DNA of 64,000 bases from Roseihalotalea indica (GTDB lineage: Bacteria > Bacteroidota > Bacteroidia > Cytophagales > Cyclobacteriaceae), in NCBI RefSeq assembly GCF_022458895.1, contig NZ_JAINFL010000014.1, positions 124,001-188,000 of the forward strand. The letters are read 5' to 3'. The translations under genes were made by a program, and so were the position numbers. The notes beneath the pieces are model-generated. The model searched no databases, was not told the DNA's origin, and saw only the letters and a list, made by a program, of their open reading frames with translations. Below, piece by piece: positions 26,101-34,698 of this stretch; positions within the stretch are counted from its first letter, which is position 1, and each line of letters starts with the position of its first letter.

Positions 26101-29100
26101 GATGATGCTACGATGACCTTCAGTGGTAGTCTGGCCGATATCAATGCCGCCTTGGAAGGAGCAGCTTTTACTCCGGCAAGCAACTATGGGGGGGCGGCCG
26201 AGCTTACACTGGCGACCAATGATGGCAATGGAGGGACCGATAGCGAAACGCTGGATATTACAGTTAATTCGGTCAATGATGTGTCAGTGCTGGATTTGGA
26301 TGCGGATGATAGCAGTGGTGTCACCGGATCGGACTATGCAGCTGATTTTACCGAAGGGGATACGGATGTGGCCTTGGTTGATAGTGATGTAGCGATCAGC
26401 GATGTGGATGATACGAACCTGGAAAGCCTGACTGTGACGCTAACCAATCGCCCGGATGGAGCGAGTGAGAGTTTAAGTGTCGTAGGAGCTCTGCCTGCCG
26501 GTATTACGGTAACTGATAGCTATGATAATGCCGATGGGGTGCTGGTGTTAAGTGGTGCGGCGAGCCTAGCCGATTACCAAACTGCTTTGCAGCAGATTGT
26601 GTATAACAATAGTGATGATGATCCGGATGTCACGGATCGTAGCATCACTATCGTGACCAATGATGGGGATGATGATAGCAACACAGCGACCACCACGTTG
26701 TCTGTGACGGCGGTCAATGATGCTCCGGTATCAAGTATTCCAGCTGCTCAGTCCACCAACGAGGATACAGATTTGGTGTTCAGCACCGCTAATGTAAATA
26801 GCTTGAGCGTAGATGATGCTGAGGGGGATAATCAAACGGTAACCCTGACTGCGACCAACGGTACTTTTACATTGAGTCAAACTACTGGTCTGACGTTTAC
26901 TACGGGTGATGGGGATGATGATGCTACGATGACCTTCAGTGGTAGTCTGGCCGATATCAATGCTGCCTTGGAAGGAGCGGCTTTTACACCTGATGCTAAT
27001 TTTACAGGAGAGGCGGATCTCACATTGGCAACCAATGATGGCAATGGAGGGACCGATAGCGAAACGCTGGATATTACGGTAACCCCTTTCAACGACGCCC
27101 CTACGGCAGACAACGAAAGTGTGACCACCGATGAAGATACTAATTATAACTTCACGGGTGCTGATTTTTCAGCTAACTATAATGATGTGGAAAATGATGC
27201 CTTCGATGGAATCAGAGTCACCGGACTGGAAACAGCCGGGACTTTAACACTGAATGGGGTAGACGTGGAATTGGGCGATGTGGTGAGTCTGGCCAATCTG
27301 GCAGCCGGGGACCTGGTCTTCTCTCCCGAAGCGAATGCCAATGGGGCCTCCTATGCTACGTTTACTTTCCAGGTAGCCGATGACGCCGGAAAATACAGTA
27401 CAGATTATACGTTAACCGTCAATGTAAATGCCATCGCTGATGCACCGGTGAGCGCTGATCGTACTATAACCACCGATGAAGATACGGATTATACCTTCGT
27501 AGATGCTGATTTCGCCTTTACCGATGCGGCGGATGGAGATACCTTTGCTTCGGTAGTCATGACCAGTTTACCGGATCAGGGCACATTATATTATAATGGG
27601 GTTGCCGTAACGGCCAGCGATATCACCAATGAAACGGCCTTTGTTGATCGTAGTCTATTTAGCTATTCTCCTACTGAAAATGAAAACGGAGCCGGTTTTA
27701 CATCTTTCGGCTTCAAAGTGATTGATAGTAATGGAGAGGAAAGCATAGAGCACACCATTACCGCAGATGTCACCTCCATAAATGATGCTCCCGTACTGAG
27801 CCAGGTGGATAAACCGGCAGCGCAGGATAAAATAAGCGCCTTTTCAGCCAGCGATTTTACCGACCAGTTTAACGATGTAGACGGAGATGCATTAAGTAAG
27901 ATTCAGATTACCAGTCTTCCGACCGACGGTACCTTGCGTCTTAATGGGGTAGATGTCGTGCTAAATGATGAAATTAACGCGGCCGATTTGCCCAACCTTA
28001 CTTTTGAACCCAATCCGGCGTTTACTGGCACTACCAGTTTCACCTGGAATGGCTCTGACGGAACAGCGTATGCGGCAAGCGACGAGCAAGTGGCTATCAA
28101 TGTAGCCCCTCAGCAATCTCCCGTACTGACGGATGTTCCGAAAACTAGTGATGAAGACCAAACCGTAGGCTTTACGGCGGCTGATTTTACCAATCAGTTT
28201 AGCGATGCCGATGGCGATCCATTGACAAAAATTCAGATCACCAGCCTGCCCGCCAATGGGGCCCTCCTGCTGGATGGGGTAGCGGTGGCTGAGAATGATG
28301 AAATTGATGCCGCTGACTTAGATCAACTCACGTTTGTACCCGATGCAGACTTCAACGGACCGGTGTCCTTTACCTGGAATGGTCACGATGGATTTCAGTA
28401 TTCCGACGATGAAGCGACAGTAGCCTTGACGATTAATGCGGTACAGGATGCGCCAGTGCTGAGCGAGGTACCTAAATCGGGAGAAGAAGATCAGCCGATC
28501 ACGTTTACTGCCACTGATTTTACTAATCAGTTTAGTGATGCGGACGACCAGCCACTGGATAAAATTCAACTAGTAAGCTTACCAGACAATGGCACCTTGT
28601 TCTTGAATGGTGTAGCGGTAGAAGCCGGTGACGAAATTACAGTGGCCCAGTTGGGAGGGCTTACCTTTGAACCGAATGCCAACTTCAACGGCGCTACCAG
28701 TTTCACTTGGAATGGCTCTGATGGAACAGCGTATGCTGATAACCCGGCTACGGTCGCTCTTTCACTGGAAGCGGTACCTGATGGTACACCCGTGGTCACC
28801 GCCGCTACCTCCTCTATCGAGGTCGATGGCACAATCACCAATGGTTCTTTGACTGAATATGTTACTGATCCGGAAGGGACCGGTTTGGACTTTTCTACTG
28901 ATCTGATTACGGCACCCACTCACGGCACACTGGTCCTTAATCAGGATGGGACGTTCACCTATACCCCGGAAGAAGGCTATATCGGAGAGGATTCCTTTAG
29001 CTACCAGGTTTGTGACCGTAGCAATCCGGTCCAATGTGTAACCGGCACGCTTACCATTGAGGTGGGTGGAGAAGGAGCTGACAGTGATCAGGATGGTATT

Positions 29101-30225
29101 CCCGATGTAGTGGAGAAGGGGGATGACCCGTCTAACCCCATCGATAGTGATGGTGATGGTACGCCGGATTTTGAAGATACCGACAGCGACAATGATGGGG
29201 TTCCTGATAGCATAGAAGCAGGAGGTAACGGATCAAATCCTACCGATACCGATCAGGATGGAATTCCCGATTACCAAGACACCGATAGTGATGGAGATGG
29301 CTTAAGCGATACTTCAGAAGCAGGTGCCGATCCCAGCCAGCCGGCGGATAGTGATGGGGATGGTATTCCGGATATGCAGGATACTGACAGCGATAATGAT
29401 GGTCTGGCCGATGCTATAGAAGCAGGTAGTGATCCTACTAATCCTGCGGATAGTGATGGCGACGGGATACCGAACCACCAGGATACTGATAGCGATAACG
29501 ATGGTATTTCTGATGCTCTTGAAATTGGCGATAATCCGGATTCTCCCATTGATACCGATGGTGATGGCATCGCTGACTTTCAGGATACTGATAGTGATGG
29601 CGATGGTATTGCCGATGCTATTGAAGCCGGTCGCGATCCGAATCAGCTGACCGATACCGATGGAGATGGTATTCCTGATCTAAGAGAAGTAGACAGTGAT
29701 AACGATGGTATTGCTGATGCTACCGAGGTAGGCAGCGACCCTGCCAACCCTAAAGATAGTGATGGGGATGGTATTCCGGACTTTCAGGAAACCGATAGCG
29801 ATGGGGATGGTATTGCCGATGCCACAGAAGCCGGAAGTGACCCTCAAAATCCCAAAGACAGCGATAGAGATGGTATTCCGGATTTTCAGGAAACCGATAG
29901 TGACGGCGATGGTATTCCGGATGGAGAAGATGATGCAGTGGTCATCTATCAGGGCTTCTCACCCAACCTGGACGGCAAAAACGAAGTGTGGTGGATTGAG
30001 GGTATTGAAGAGTATCCAGGTAATACCGTGCAGATCTTCAACCGTTGGGGTAATAAGATATTTGAGGTACAGGGCTATAATAATCAGGATCGGTCTTGGG
30101 GAAGCGAGTCGTCTATTGGCCTGGTGCTGGGCGGAACCCAGGTGCCCGATGGTACCTATTTTTACATCATTGATTTAGGAAATGGTGGAAAGCCGCTGAA
30201 AGGCTATATCACCGTACACCGTTAA
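23152..30225 (+). CDS. Giant T9SS type-B adhesin (IgGFc-binding, cadherin-like and TSP3 repeats)
   Basis: A 2357-residue exported surface protein. Start at the ATG at 23152, opening the signal peptide MKQYLTLILVLLSLSYSYAQ. Order: IgGFc-binding-type domain (about 20-450); a Big_9/VCBS-like domain (about 557-646); two near-identical 272-residue repeats (647-1190) plus a partial third (1191-1312); about six cadherin-like domains with the N-D-A-P linker and TxDExT motif (1312-1975); an Asp-rich thrombospondin type-3 stalk (DSDGDGIPDxxD units, about 1980-2262), expected to bind calcium; and a C-terminal type-B T9SS sorting domain (GFSPNLDGKNEVWWI, IFNRWGNKIFE, VPDGTYFYIID). The next two genes, 18 and 13 bp apart, are its likely secretion partners. 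Probable adhesion or gliding protein. The DNA repeats suggest variable length. Confidence 0.9.
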   Translation: MKQYLTLILVLLSLSYSYAQFDTDYWMPPVWESRNGGGDTGPSELLITTAYPEANVTVTLADGTSIYSGAVVSGTPVKVPLNTVRGMTYVANTIETDKGLLINSDFPVQVVYRLTSGNNQCLVPLKGNFGLGTDFRAGTQTRVKQTSYGADDLHFISVMASEDDTEVTITAPTGVTMFGGLNTVTVTLDKNETYLVRNTTAVNPGADNVTNNLAGSQITADKPISVVSGAQHVNHEYGGPADAGIDQIVPIFSDIFEVIGTEYVVVRGSNSGDSTDYVIAIATEDNTEVTIQGNGTTTTTTLNEGDVFDKSIVGTLGTPYYIESDKKIYLYHISGLTTEEVGMSAVPAITCTGSKYLEFSKFVGYDNIIHIMASDAAFTSLTINGQPYTNFDNSPTTVPGGIGWSTITFNFPVASDDIVVESDDFFHLGIIVGQGGTGTYGYLSGFPKKIDVLDPTELLPTTRYLVDSLEQGASLEHCLSLQSCNEIYHITNVYPSANTGGLARVGSIGAPKDTCILYTARADYLGNDTVSVAVVNQFGVPGTVDLIFHVEGKPIANADTPSVDEDNTLNGNVKDNDANLEFGENAELVTDVTNGSLTLNPDGSYTYEPDQDWNGTDGFSYRICDDVDTPACDTTTVTITVNSINDAPVSSIPAAQSTNEDTDLVFSTGNTNALSVIDVDGDAQEVTITVTNGTFTLSQTTGLTFTTGDGDDDATMTFSGSLADINAALEGAAFTPASNYVGAAELTLATNDGNGGTDSETLDITVNSVNDVSVLDLDADDSSGATGSDYAADFTEGDTDVALVDSDVAISDVDDTNLESLTVTLTNRPDGASESLSVVGALPAGITVTDSYDNADGVLVLSGAASLADYQTALQQIVYNNSDDDPDVTDRTITIVTNDGDDDSNTATTTLSVTAVNDAPVSSIPAAQSTNEDTDLVFSTGNTNALSVIDVDGDAQEVTITVTNGTFTLSQTTGLTFTTGDGDDDATMTFSGSLADINAALEGAAFTPASNYGGAAELTLATNDGNGGTDSETLDITVNSVNDVSVLDLDADDSSGVTGSDYAADFTEGDTDVALVDSDVAISDVDDTNLESLTVTLTNRPDGASESLSVVGALPAGITVTDSYDNADGVLVLSGAASLADYQTALQQIVYNNSDDDPDVTDRSITIVTNDGDDDSNTATTTLSVTAVNDAPVSSIPAAQSTNEDTDLVFSTANVNSLSVDDAEGDNQTVTLTATNGTFTLSQTTGLTFTTGDGDDDATMTFSGSLADINAALEGAAFTPDANFTGEADLTLATNDGNGGTDSETLDITVTPFNDAPTADNESVTTDEDTNYNFTGADFSANYNDVENDAFDGIRVTGLETAGTLTLNGVDVELGDVVSLANLAAGDLVFSPEANANGASYATFTFQVADDAGKYSTDYTLTVNVNAIADAPVSADRTITTDEDTDYTFVDADFAFTDAADGDTFASVVMTSLPDQGTLYYNGVAVTASDITNETAFVDRSLFSYSPTENENGAGFTSFGFKVIDSNGEESIEHTITADVTSINDAPVLSQVDKPAAQDKISAFSASDFTDQFNDVDGDALSKIQITSLPTDGTLRLNGVDVVLNDEINAADLPNLTFEPNPAFTGTTSFTWNGSDGTAYAASDEQVAINVAPQQSPVLTDVPKTSDEDQTVGFTAADFTNQFSDADGDPLTKIQITSLPANGALLLDGVAVAENDEIDAADLDQLTFVPDADFNGPVSFTWNGHDGFQYSDDEATVALTINAVQDAPVLSEVPKSGEEDQPITFTATDFTNQFSDADDQPLDKIQLVSLPDNGTLFLNGVAVEAGDEITVAQLGGLTFEPNANFNGATSFTWNGSDGTAYADNPATVALSLEAVPDGTPVVTAATSSIEVDGTITNGSLTEYVTDPEGTGLDFSTDLITAPTHGTLVLNQDGTFTYTPEEGYIGEDSFSYQVCDRSNPVQCVTGTLTIEVGGEGADSDQDGIPDVVEKGDDPSNPIDSDGDGTPDFEDTDSDNDGVPDSIEAGGNGSNPTDTDQDGIPDYQDTDSDGDGLSDTSEAGADPSQPADSDGDGIPDMQDTDSDNDGLADAIEAGSDPTNPADSDGDGIPNHQDTDSDNDGISDALEIGDNPDSPIDTDGDGIADFQDTDSDGDGIADAIEAGRDPNQLTDTDGDGIPDLREVDSDNDGIADATEVGSDPANPKDSDGDGIPDFQETDSDGDGIADATEAGSDPQNPKDSDRDGIPDFQETDSDGDGIPDGEDDAVVIYQGFSPNLDGKNEVWWIEGIEEYPGNTVQIFNRWGNKIFEVQGYNNQDRSWGSESSIGLVLGGTQVPDGTYFYIIDLGNGGKPLKGYITVHR
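25091..27087 (+). repeat. 816-bp tandem coding repeats inside the adhesin gene
   Basis: Three copies start at 25091, 25907 and 26723, exactly 816 bp (272 codons) apart. Copies 1 and 2 encode products differing at only three residues (Y-V-G versus Y-G-G, A versus V in SSGxTG, T versus S in DRx). Copy 3 matches only over its first part, to about 27087. A patch near 26040-26065 of copy 2 has synonymous changes shared with copy 3 and not copy 1. Unequal crossing-over or gene conversion is the simplest explanation. Confidence 0.95.
29089..29940 (+). repeat. Degenerate thrombospondin type-3 coding repeats
   Basis: About 850 bp encoding alternating DSDGDGIPDFQDTDSD and xAxEAGSDPxNPxDSD units, each roughly 36 codons. 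The DNA copies are similar but not identical (GATGGTATTCC recurs in almost every unit). The encoded DxDxDG loops are classical calcium-binding turns; the segment likely forms a rigid stalk between the adhesive domains and the sorting signal. Confidence 0.85.
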
Positions 30226-30243
30226 ACCACAAAGTATATAAGT

Positions 30244-31170
30244 ATGTTGAATATAACGCGCTTCATGCAATGGATAGCCGTCGCTTGCTTGTCTCTGGCC
30301 GCAGTAACCGGCTATGGACAACAGCAGGCCATGTATACCCAATATATGTTTAATGGGTTGGCCATCAACCCCGCCTACGCCGGAAGTCAGGAATCATTAA
30401 CGATGACTGCCTTAGCGCGCGAGCAGTGGCTAGGCCTGGAAGGAGCTCCCAGCAGCCAGACTTTCTCGATGCACGGCCCGTTTAAAGGACGGAAAATTGC
30501 TTTAGGACTATTGCTCACCCATGACCAGATCGGAGTGACTGATCAGTATGGGGCATATGCCGTGTATGCGTATCGTATTAAATTAGCGAAGGGAACCCTG
30601 TCTACCGGGCTACAAGCTGGCTTCAATTCGTATCGAGCCAGTTTTAGCAGAGTAGTCGTTCGGCAGGGAGATGATATCACGTTTTCCAGTGATGACTTAC
30701 GGTCGTTTTTACCGAACATCGGAGCCGGTGCTTACTACAATACGCAGCGGTTTTATGTAGGCTTCTCACTGCCGCATCTGCTGGCTAACCCCTATCCCGG
30801 TGAAGACGGGTCTCAGGCTCAGCAGTACCGACACTGGTTTCTAACATCAGGATATGTATTTGACGTAAGCCCCAACCTTAAGCTAAAACCCAATGTGCTG
30901 GTTAAAGCCGTAGAAGGAGCACCGCTGGAAGTAGATATCAATGCCAATTTTCTTCTCAACGAGATTCTCTGGCTGGGTGCTTCATACCGTTCCTTTGACG
31001 CAGTAAGCTTTTTAGTGGAGTTTCAGGCTACGTCTCAGTTTCGCTTCGGGTATGCTTACGATTACACCTTAACAGACCTGCGATCATTTCACACCGGTTC
31101 TCATGAGCTGATGCTGAATTATCGCTTTTTGCGAAAAAATAAAAAGATGCTTACTCCTCGCTATTTCTAA
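30244..31170 (+). CDS. PorP/SprF family T9SS outer-membrane protein
   Basis: A 308-residue outer-membrane protein with signal peptide (MLNITRFMQWIAVACLSLAA, then VTGYGQQ). The start of the mature protein QQQAMYTQYMFNGLAINPAYAGSQ is the hallmark of the PorP/SprF family, followed by amphipathic beta-strands (FYVGFSLPHLLANPY, then LMLNYRFLRKN at the end). In Flavobacterium johnsoniae SprF is needed specifically for secretion of its neighbour SprB; type-B sorting-domain proteins often come with a dedicated PorP/SprF. It follows the adhesin by 18 bp and precedes the OmpA protein by 13 bp, so it is almost certainly the cognate partner. Confidence 0.93.
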   Translation: MLNITRFMQWIAVACLSLAAVTGYGQQQAMYTQYMFNGLAINPAYAGSQESLTMTALAREQWLGLEGAPSSQTFSMHGPFKGRKIALGLLLTHDQIGVTDQYGAYAVYAYRIKLAKGTLSTGLQAGFNSYRASFSRVVVRQGDDITFSSDDLRSFLPNIGAGAYYNTQRFYVGFSLPHLLANPYPGEDGSQAQQYRHWFLTSGYVFDVSPNLKLKPNVLVKAVEGAPLEVDINANFLLNEILWLGASYRSFDAVSFLVEFQATSQFRFGYAYDYTLTDLRSFHTGSHELMLNYRFLRKNKKMLTPRYF

Positions 31171-31183
31171 AGAAGCACCAACG

Positions 31184-33385
31184 ATGAAAAGTATTATACG
31201 ATATATCATACTCTGCTGGATGAGCGTAACCCAGGTGATGGCCCAGCACCAACTGATTGACGAAGGAGATCAGTATTATCAGGAGATGGCTTATGCCCGG
31301 GCACTTAGTTTCTATCAGAAAGCCTACGAAAAAGATAGCACCAGTCAGAAAACCAAGTTAAAAATAGCCGAGAGTTTCCGCCGGTTAAACGATCCCGTCA
31401 ATGCGGAGTATTGGTACGCCCAGGTGGTAGACGATTCTGTAGCCATGGCCGAGCATAAACTTTACTATGCCGAAGCCCTGAGCAGCAATGGAAAGTACGA
31501 TCAGGCGCGGAAATGGTATGAGCGTTATGCCCAGGAGAAAGGGAAGGAACGAAGGGTGCTGAACCGGATTCAGGGCATTGAGAACCAGGAGTCCTTTTAT
31601 CGGAATGAATCCTATATTACTGTAAATGAGGCTGAGTTTAATTCCCCTCAGTCGGATTTCTCTCCTATATTTTATAATGGAGGGTTGGTGTTTACCTCGG
31701 CTCGGTCGGGAAAAGGAAAGTTTGCCTGGGATAATTCTAACTACCTGGATTTGTATCAGTTGAATTTGAAGACTAAGGAGATTGAGCCGTTGAGCAAAGA
31801 AATTAACTCTCGCTATCACGAAGGTACGGCCGTCTTTTTTGATCAGGATACCAAAGTGGTATTCACCCGTAGCAACTATGAAGACAAAAAGTTGGGGCGA
31901 AGCAAAGAAGGAATTAATAAGTTGAAGTTGTTCTACGCAGAAAAGAAGGAAAATGGAAAGTGGGGTGAACCCATACTTTTGCCATTTAATAGCGCCGAAT
32001 ACTCCTGCGGGCACCCGGCCATCAGTAGCGACACCACGCTCTACTTTTCCAGTGATATGCCCGGTGGCTTTGGGGGCACTGACTTGTATCGTAGTACTTT
32101 TATGAATGGACAGTGGCAAGATCCGGTCAATCTGGGAGAGAATATCAATACCGAAGCCAATGAAATGTTTCCTTTTCTGCATGATGATCGGGAGCTGTAC
32201 TTTGCCAGTAACGGCCGGCAAGGGTTGGGCGGTCTGGATATCTTTGGTCTGGACATCAGCCAGGGAACCGGTGGGCACATTACCAATCTGGGTTATCCTA
32301 TCAACACTCCTTCCGATGATTTTGGGTTGATTGTTAAACATGATAGTCAGTCAGAGGGGGCACAGTCAGGGTACTTCTCCAGCAACCGGGAAGCAGGCAC
32401 CGGGGGCGATGATATTTACACGTTTACGTCCCTCAAACCGCTGCTGGATCAGCTATTGGTAAAAGGTGTAGTTACCGATGAAAAGGATGGCACCATTTTG
32501 CCAGGAGCAAACGTCATATTGGTGGAAGAAGCAGGGAAAGAAGTGGCCACGATGAATGCCGATGAACAAGGAAGATATTCTTTTACTGTAGAACCGGGCT
32601 CACGATACCAAATCACGGCTCAGCAAAATGACTACTTTGAGAAGAAGGAAGATGTTACTACCACCCAGGGTAAAACGGAGTGGCAGGTTGATATGGCACT
32701 GCTGAAAAACTATGCTTTTTCATTGTACGGACGTATTGAAGATCACCGTACGAATGAACCCATTCCGGGAGTAAAGATTACATTGGTGGACAACATGACG
32801 GGAAAAACTGTGCAGCAGGGTGCCACTGATGAGCAAGGAGCATTCCGCTACGCTATGGAAGATAAGAAGCTCAATGACCGGGTCAGCTATCAGGTTACGC
32901 TGGCCAAAGATGGGTATCTGGGTAAGTCGGTTACCTTCAATAGTGAGTTGTCAGAGCCTGGGCAAATTAACCTGCATGATGCGCTCAATGTGCAATTAGA
33001 CAAAATTGATATTGGCATGGATATCGGTGAGTTGATTAATATTCAGCCTATCTATTTCGATCTGGGCAAATACAATATACGTCCGGATGCCGCTACGGAG
33101 TTGAATAAGATTGTGTCTATCATGGAAGATAATCCCAGCATCGAAATTGAGCTTGGTTCTCATACCGATGCCCGAGGTAGTGCTTCTTCCAACCTTCGTT
33201 TATCCGACAATAGAGCCAAAGCCTCAGCAGATTATATTGTTTCTCAGGGTATTAGTCGGGGGCGCATTGTAGGCAAAGGATATGGCGAAAGCGAGCTTAT
33301 CAACGGTTGTGGAGATGGAGTATCCTGTTCTGAAGAAGAACACCAAAAAAACCGAAGAACCGAATTCAAGGTTACCAAATTTTAA
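31184..33385 (+). CDS. OmpA-family protein with PD40 propeller (PorE-like, T9SS-associated)
   Basis: A 733-residue periplasmic or outer-membrane-associated protein. Signal peptide MKSIIRYIILCWMSVTQVMA, then a TPR-like N-terminus (ALSFYQKAYEKDSTSQKTKL), a WD40/PD40-type beta-propeller (FTSARSGKGKFAWDN, YFSSDMPGGFGGTDLYRS, YFASNGRQGLGGLDIF, GYFSSNREAGTGGDDIYTF), two carboxypeptidase-regulatory-like domains from about 425 and 515, and an OmpA peptidoglycan-binding domain (IYFDLGKYNIRPDA, GSHTDARG, NRRTEFKV). This is the layout of PorE and related proteins that tie T9SS-linked outer-membrane components to peptidoglycan. Third gene of the adhesin operon and followed by a terminator. Confidence 0.9.
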   Translation: MKSIIRYIILCWMSVTQVMAQHQLIDEGDQYYQEMAYARALSFYQKAYEKDSTSQKTKLKIAESFRRLNDPVNAEYWYAQVVDDSVAMAEHKLYYAEALSSNGKYDQARKWYERYAQEKGKERRVLNRIQGIENQESFYRNESYITVNEAEFNSPQSDFSPIFYNGGLVFTSARSGKGKFAWDNSNYLDLYQLNLKTKEIEPLSKEINSRYHEGTAVFFDQDTKVVFTRSNYEDKKLGRSKEGINKLKLFYAEKKENGKWGEPILLPFNSAEYSCGHPAISSDTTLYFSSDMPGGFGGTDLYRSTFMNGQWQDPVNLGENINTEANEMFPFLHDDRELYFASNGRQGLGGLDIFGLDISQGTGGHITNLGYPINTPSDDFGLIVKHDSQSEGAQSGYFSSNREAGTGGDDIYTFTSLKPLLDQLLVKGVVTDEKDGTILPGANVILVEEAGKEVATMNADEQGRYSFTVEPGSRYQITAQQNDYFEKKEDVTTTQGKTEWQVDMALLKNYAFSLYGRIEDHRTNEPIPGVKITLVDNMTGKTVQQGATDEQGAFRYAMEDKKLNDRVSYQVTLAKDGYLGKSVTFNSELSEPGQINLHDALNVQLDKIDIGMDIGELINIQPIYFDLGKYNIRPDAATELNKIVSIMEDNPSIEIELGSHTDARGSASSNLRLSDNRAKASADYIVSQGISRGRIVGKGYGESELINGCGDGVSCSEEEHQKNRRTEFKVTKF

Positions 33386-33865
33386 AGCCATCTTTCTTGA
33401 CGCAGTATCTTCACAGGCAAATGACTAAGGTTGTTTGCCTGTTATGTTTTATCTCTTTGTGAGATAGCTGAAGTGTATTAGGCTCTTAACCGGAAGCATG
33501 ATAAATACTTTCTTACCCGAGCTACTTAAAAAAAAGAATATGAATTTTTATCTTGAGAATATGAGGGGAGTCATAGGAATTACGGCAAGTCATGGAACAC
33601 AAACTTTAAACAAGCTGGAAAGCAAGAGACTGCCCTTTAAAAGTGGAAACATAAATAATTTTACAAATGAGTAGGCGCACATAGAGCCGTATAACCTAAA
33701 GGTTAATATGACTAAAACTAAAAATATCACTTTTGAGAGTCAGGTAAGTTAAGGCCAAGGGGCAAATCTCTGTTGGCTTTTATTATACTGTACCCTAAAT
33801 ACCCCCCTAGCCCTTTTTTTAATTGTAATATTATGTCTCTGATAAAATTTAATTTGAAAAAATGA
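33386..33865. other. Intergenic region between adhesin operon and sigma locus 1
   Basis: 480 bp without a gene. Apart from the hairpin at 33413 it is AT-rich, with a short C run and T run (TACCCCCCTAG, CCTTTTTTT) just upstream of the sigma gene. It must contain the promoter of sigma/FecR locus 1, but no motif was convincing. Confidence 0.45.
33413..33457 (+). terminator. Terminator-like hairpin after the adhesin operon
   Basis: ACAGGCAAA (33413-33421) pairs perfectly with TTTGCCTGT (33434-33442); the loop is 12 nt. A T-rich stretch (TATGTTTTATCTCTTT) follows. It lies 27 bp after the OmpA stop codon. The T run is interrupted, so termination may be partial. Confidence 0.75.
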
Positions 33866-34555
33866 GTGGGTTTTAACATCTTCAAAGAAAATAAGGACTA
33901 CTTGGCAACCTACTCTAAATCTCCTCCCGTAGCAGTAAACCATCATCGTGATGCTCAGCTTTGGCAACGCATGAAGCAGGGAGACGAACAAGCCCTTAGT
34001 CTTATTTTTGATGATCACATACGGTTACTATACAGTTACGGGCATAAGTTTACCGCTAACCGGGAAGTGGTAGAAGACTGTATTCAGGACCTGTTTGCCG
34101 AAATATGGGAGAAACGAGCCCGGCTGAGTGATACGGATGCCATCAGGTTTTATTTATTCAAAGGTTTACGGAGAAGGATACTGCGCTGCTTAGAGAAAGA
34201 GCCGCTGGAAGCTTCACTCAAAGTTCCAACATGGGAAGTGTATGCGGAATCAGACAATCTCATTACCTTTTCTCAGGAAGACAAAATAGTTTCTCAGCAA
34301 CGGGCCGAAGAGCAGACCCAATACCTGGACGCTGCTTTCCGCTCATTAACGCGCAGGCAAAAGGAGGCAATTTATCTGAAATTTTATAATCGTTTCTCTT
34401 ATCAGGAAATTGCCGAAGTGATGTCGCTGAATAAGCGTACGGTATACAACCTTATTTCTCAGGCGATTAGCGTTTTGCAGGAAAAACTTAAACCGGCGCG
34501 CTCGGTCTTGTTTTCGCTTTGGTGGCTTATCTTATCATATGTGCTGTTTTTATAA
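33866..34555 (+). CDS. ECF RNA polymerase sigma factor, locus 1
   Basis: A sigma-70 family ECF factor of the Bacteroidota type. Region 2 has ALSLIFDDHIRLLYSYGHKF and EDCIQDLFAEIWEKR; region 4 has SLTRRQKEAIYLKFYNRFSY and the helix-turn-helix QEIAEVMSLNKRTVYNLISQ. The reading frame opens at a GTG at 33866 directly after an in-frame TGA; a TTG at 33902 is another possible start, so the N-terminus is uncertain. The C-terminus ends in a hydrophobic tail (SVLFSLWWLILSYVLFL), unusual for a soluble sigma factor. It is followed by FecR, SusC and SusD and presumably drives their transcription when released by the anti-sigma factor. Confidence 0.9.
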   Translation: MGFNIFKENKDYLATYSKSPPVAVNHHRDAQLWQRMKQGDEQALSLIFDDHIRLLYSYGHKFTANREVVEDCIQDLFAEIWEKRARLSDTDAIRFYLFKGLRRRILRCLEKEPLEASLKVPTWEVYAESDNLITFSQEDKIVSQQRAEEQTQYLDAAFRSLTRRQKEAIYLKFYNRFSYQEIAEVMSLNKRTVYNLISQAISVLQEKLKPARSVLFSLWWLILSYVLFL

Positions 34556-34698
34556 TTGCAATGAAAGTTGTATTAGACTACGAAAAGCATTGTAAACATC
34601 GCCTGACTTTGTCAAATATGTAAATCTATTTTTTTCTACTGAAAAAACCGTGAACTTTCTTACGCTCCTGCTTTTCCTGTATAGTAACAACCTGTACT

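Noticed and set aside
25307..26392. Two 89-codon plus-strand frames rich in Met and Trp, 816 bp apart
   Set aside because: They are alternative-frame shadows of the duplicated adhesin repeats; their near identity only reflects the DNA repeat.
29271..29570. A Ser/Pro-rich 99-codon minus-strand frame
   Set aside because: It is the antisense reading of the Asp-rich TSP3 repeats, whose GAT-rich codons avoid stops on the other strand.
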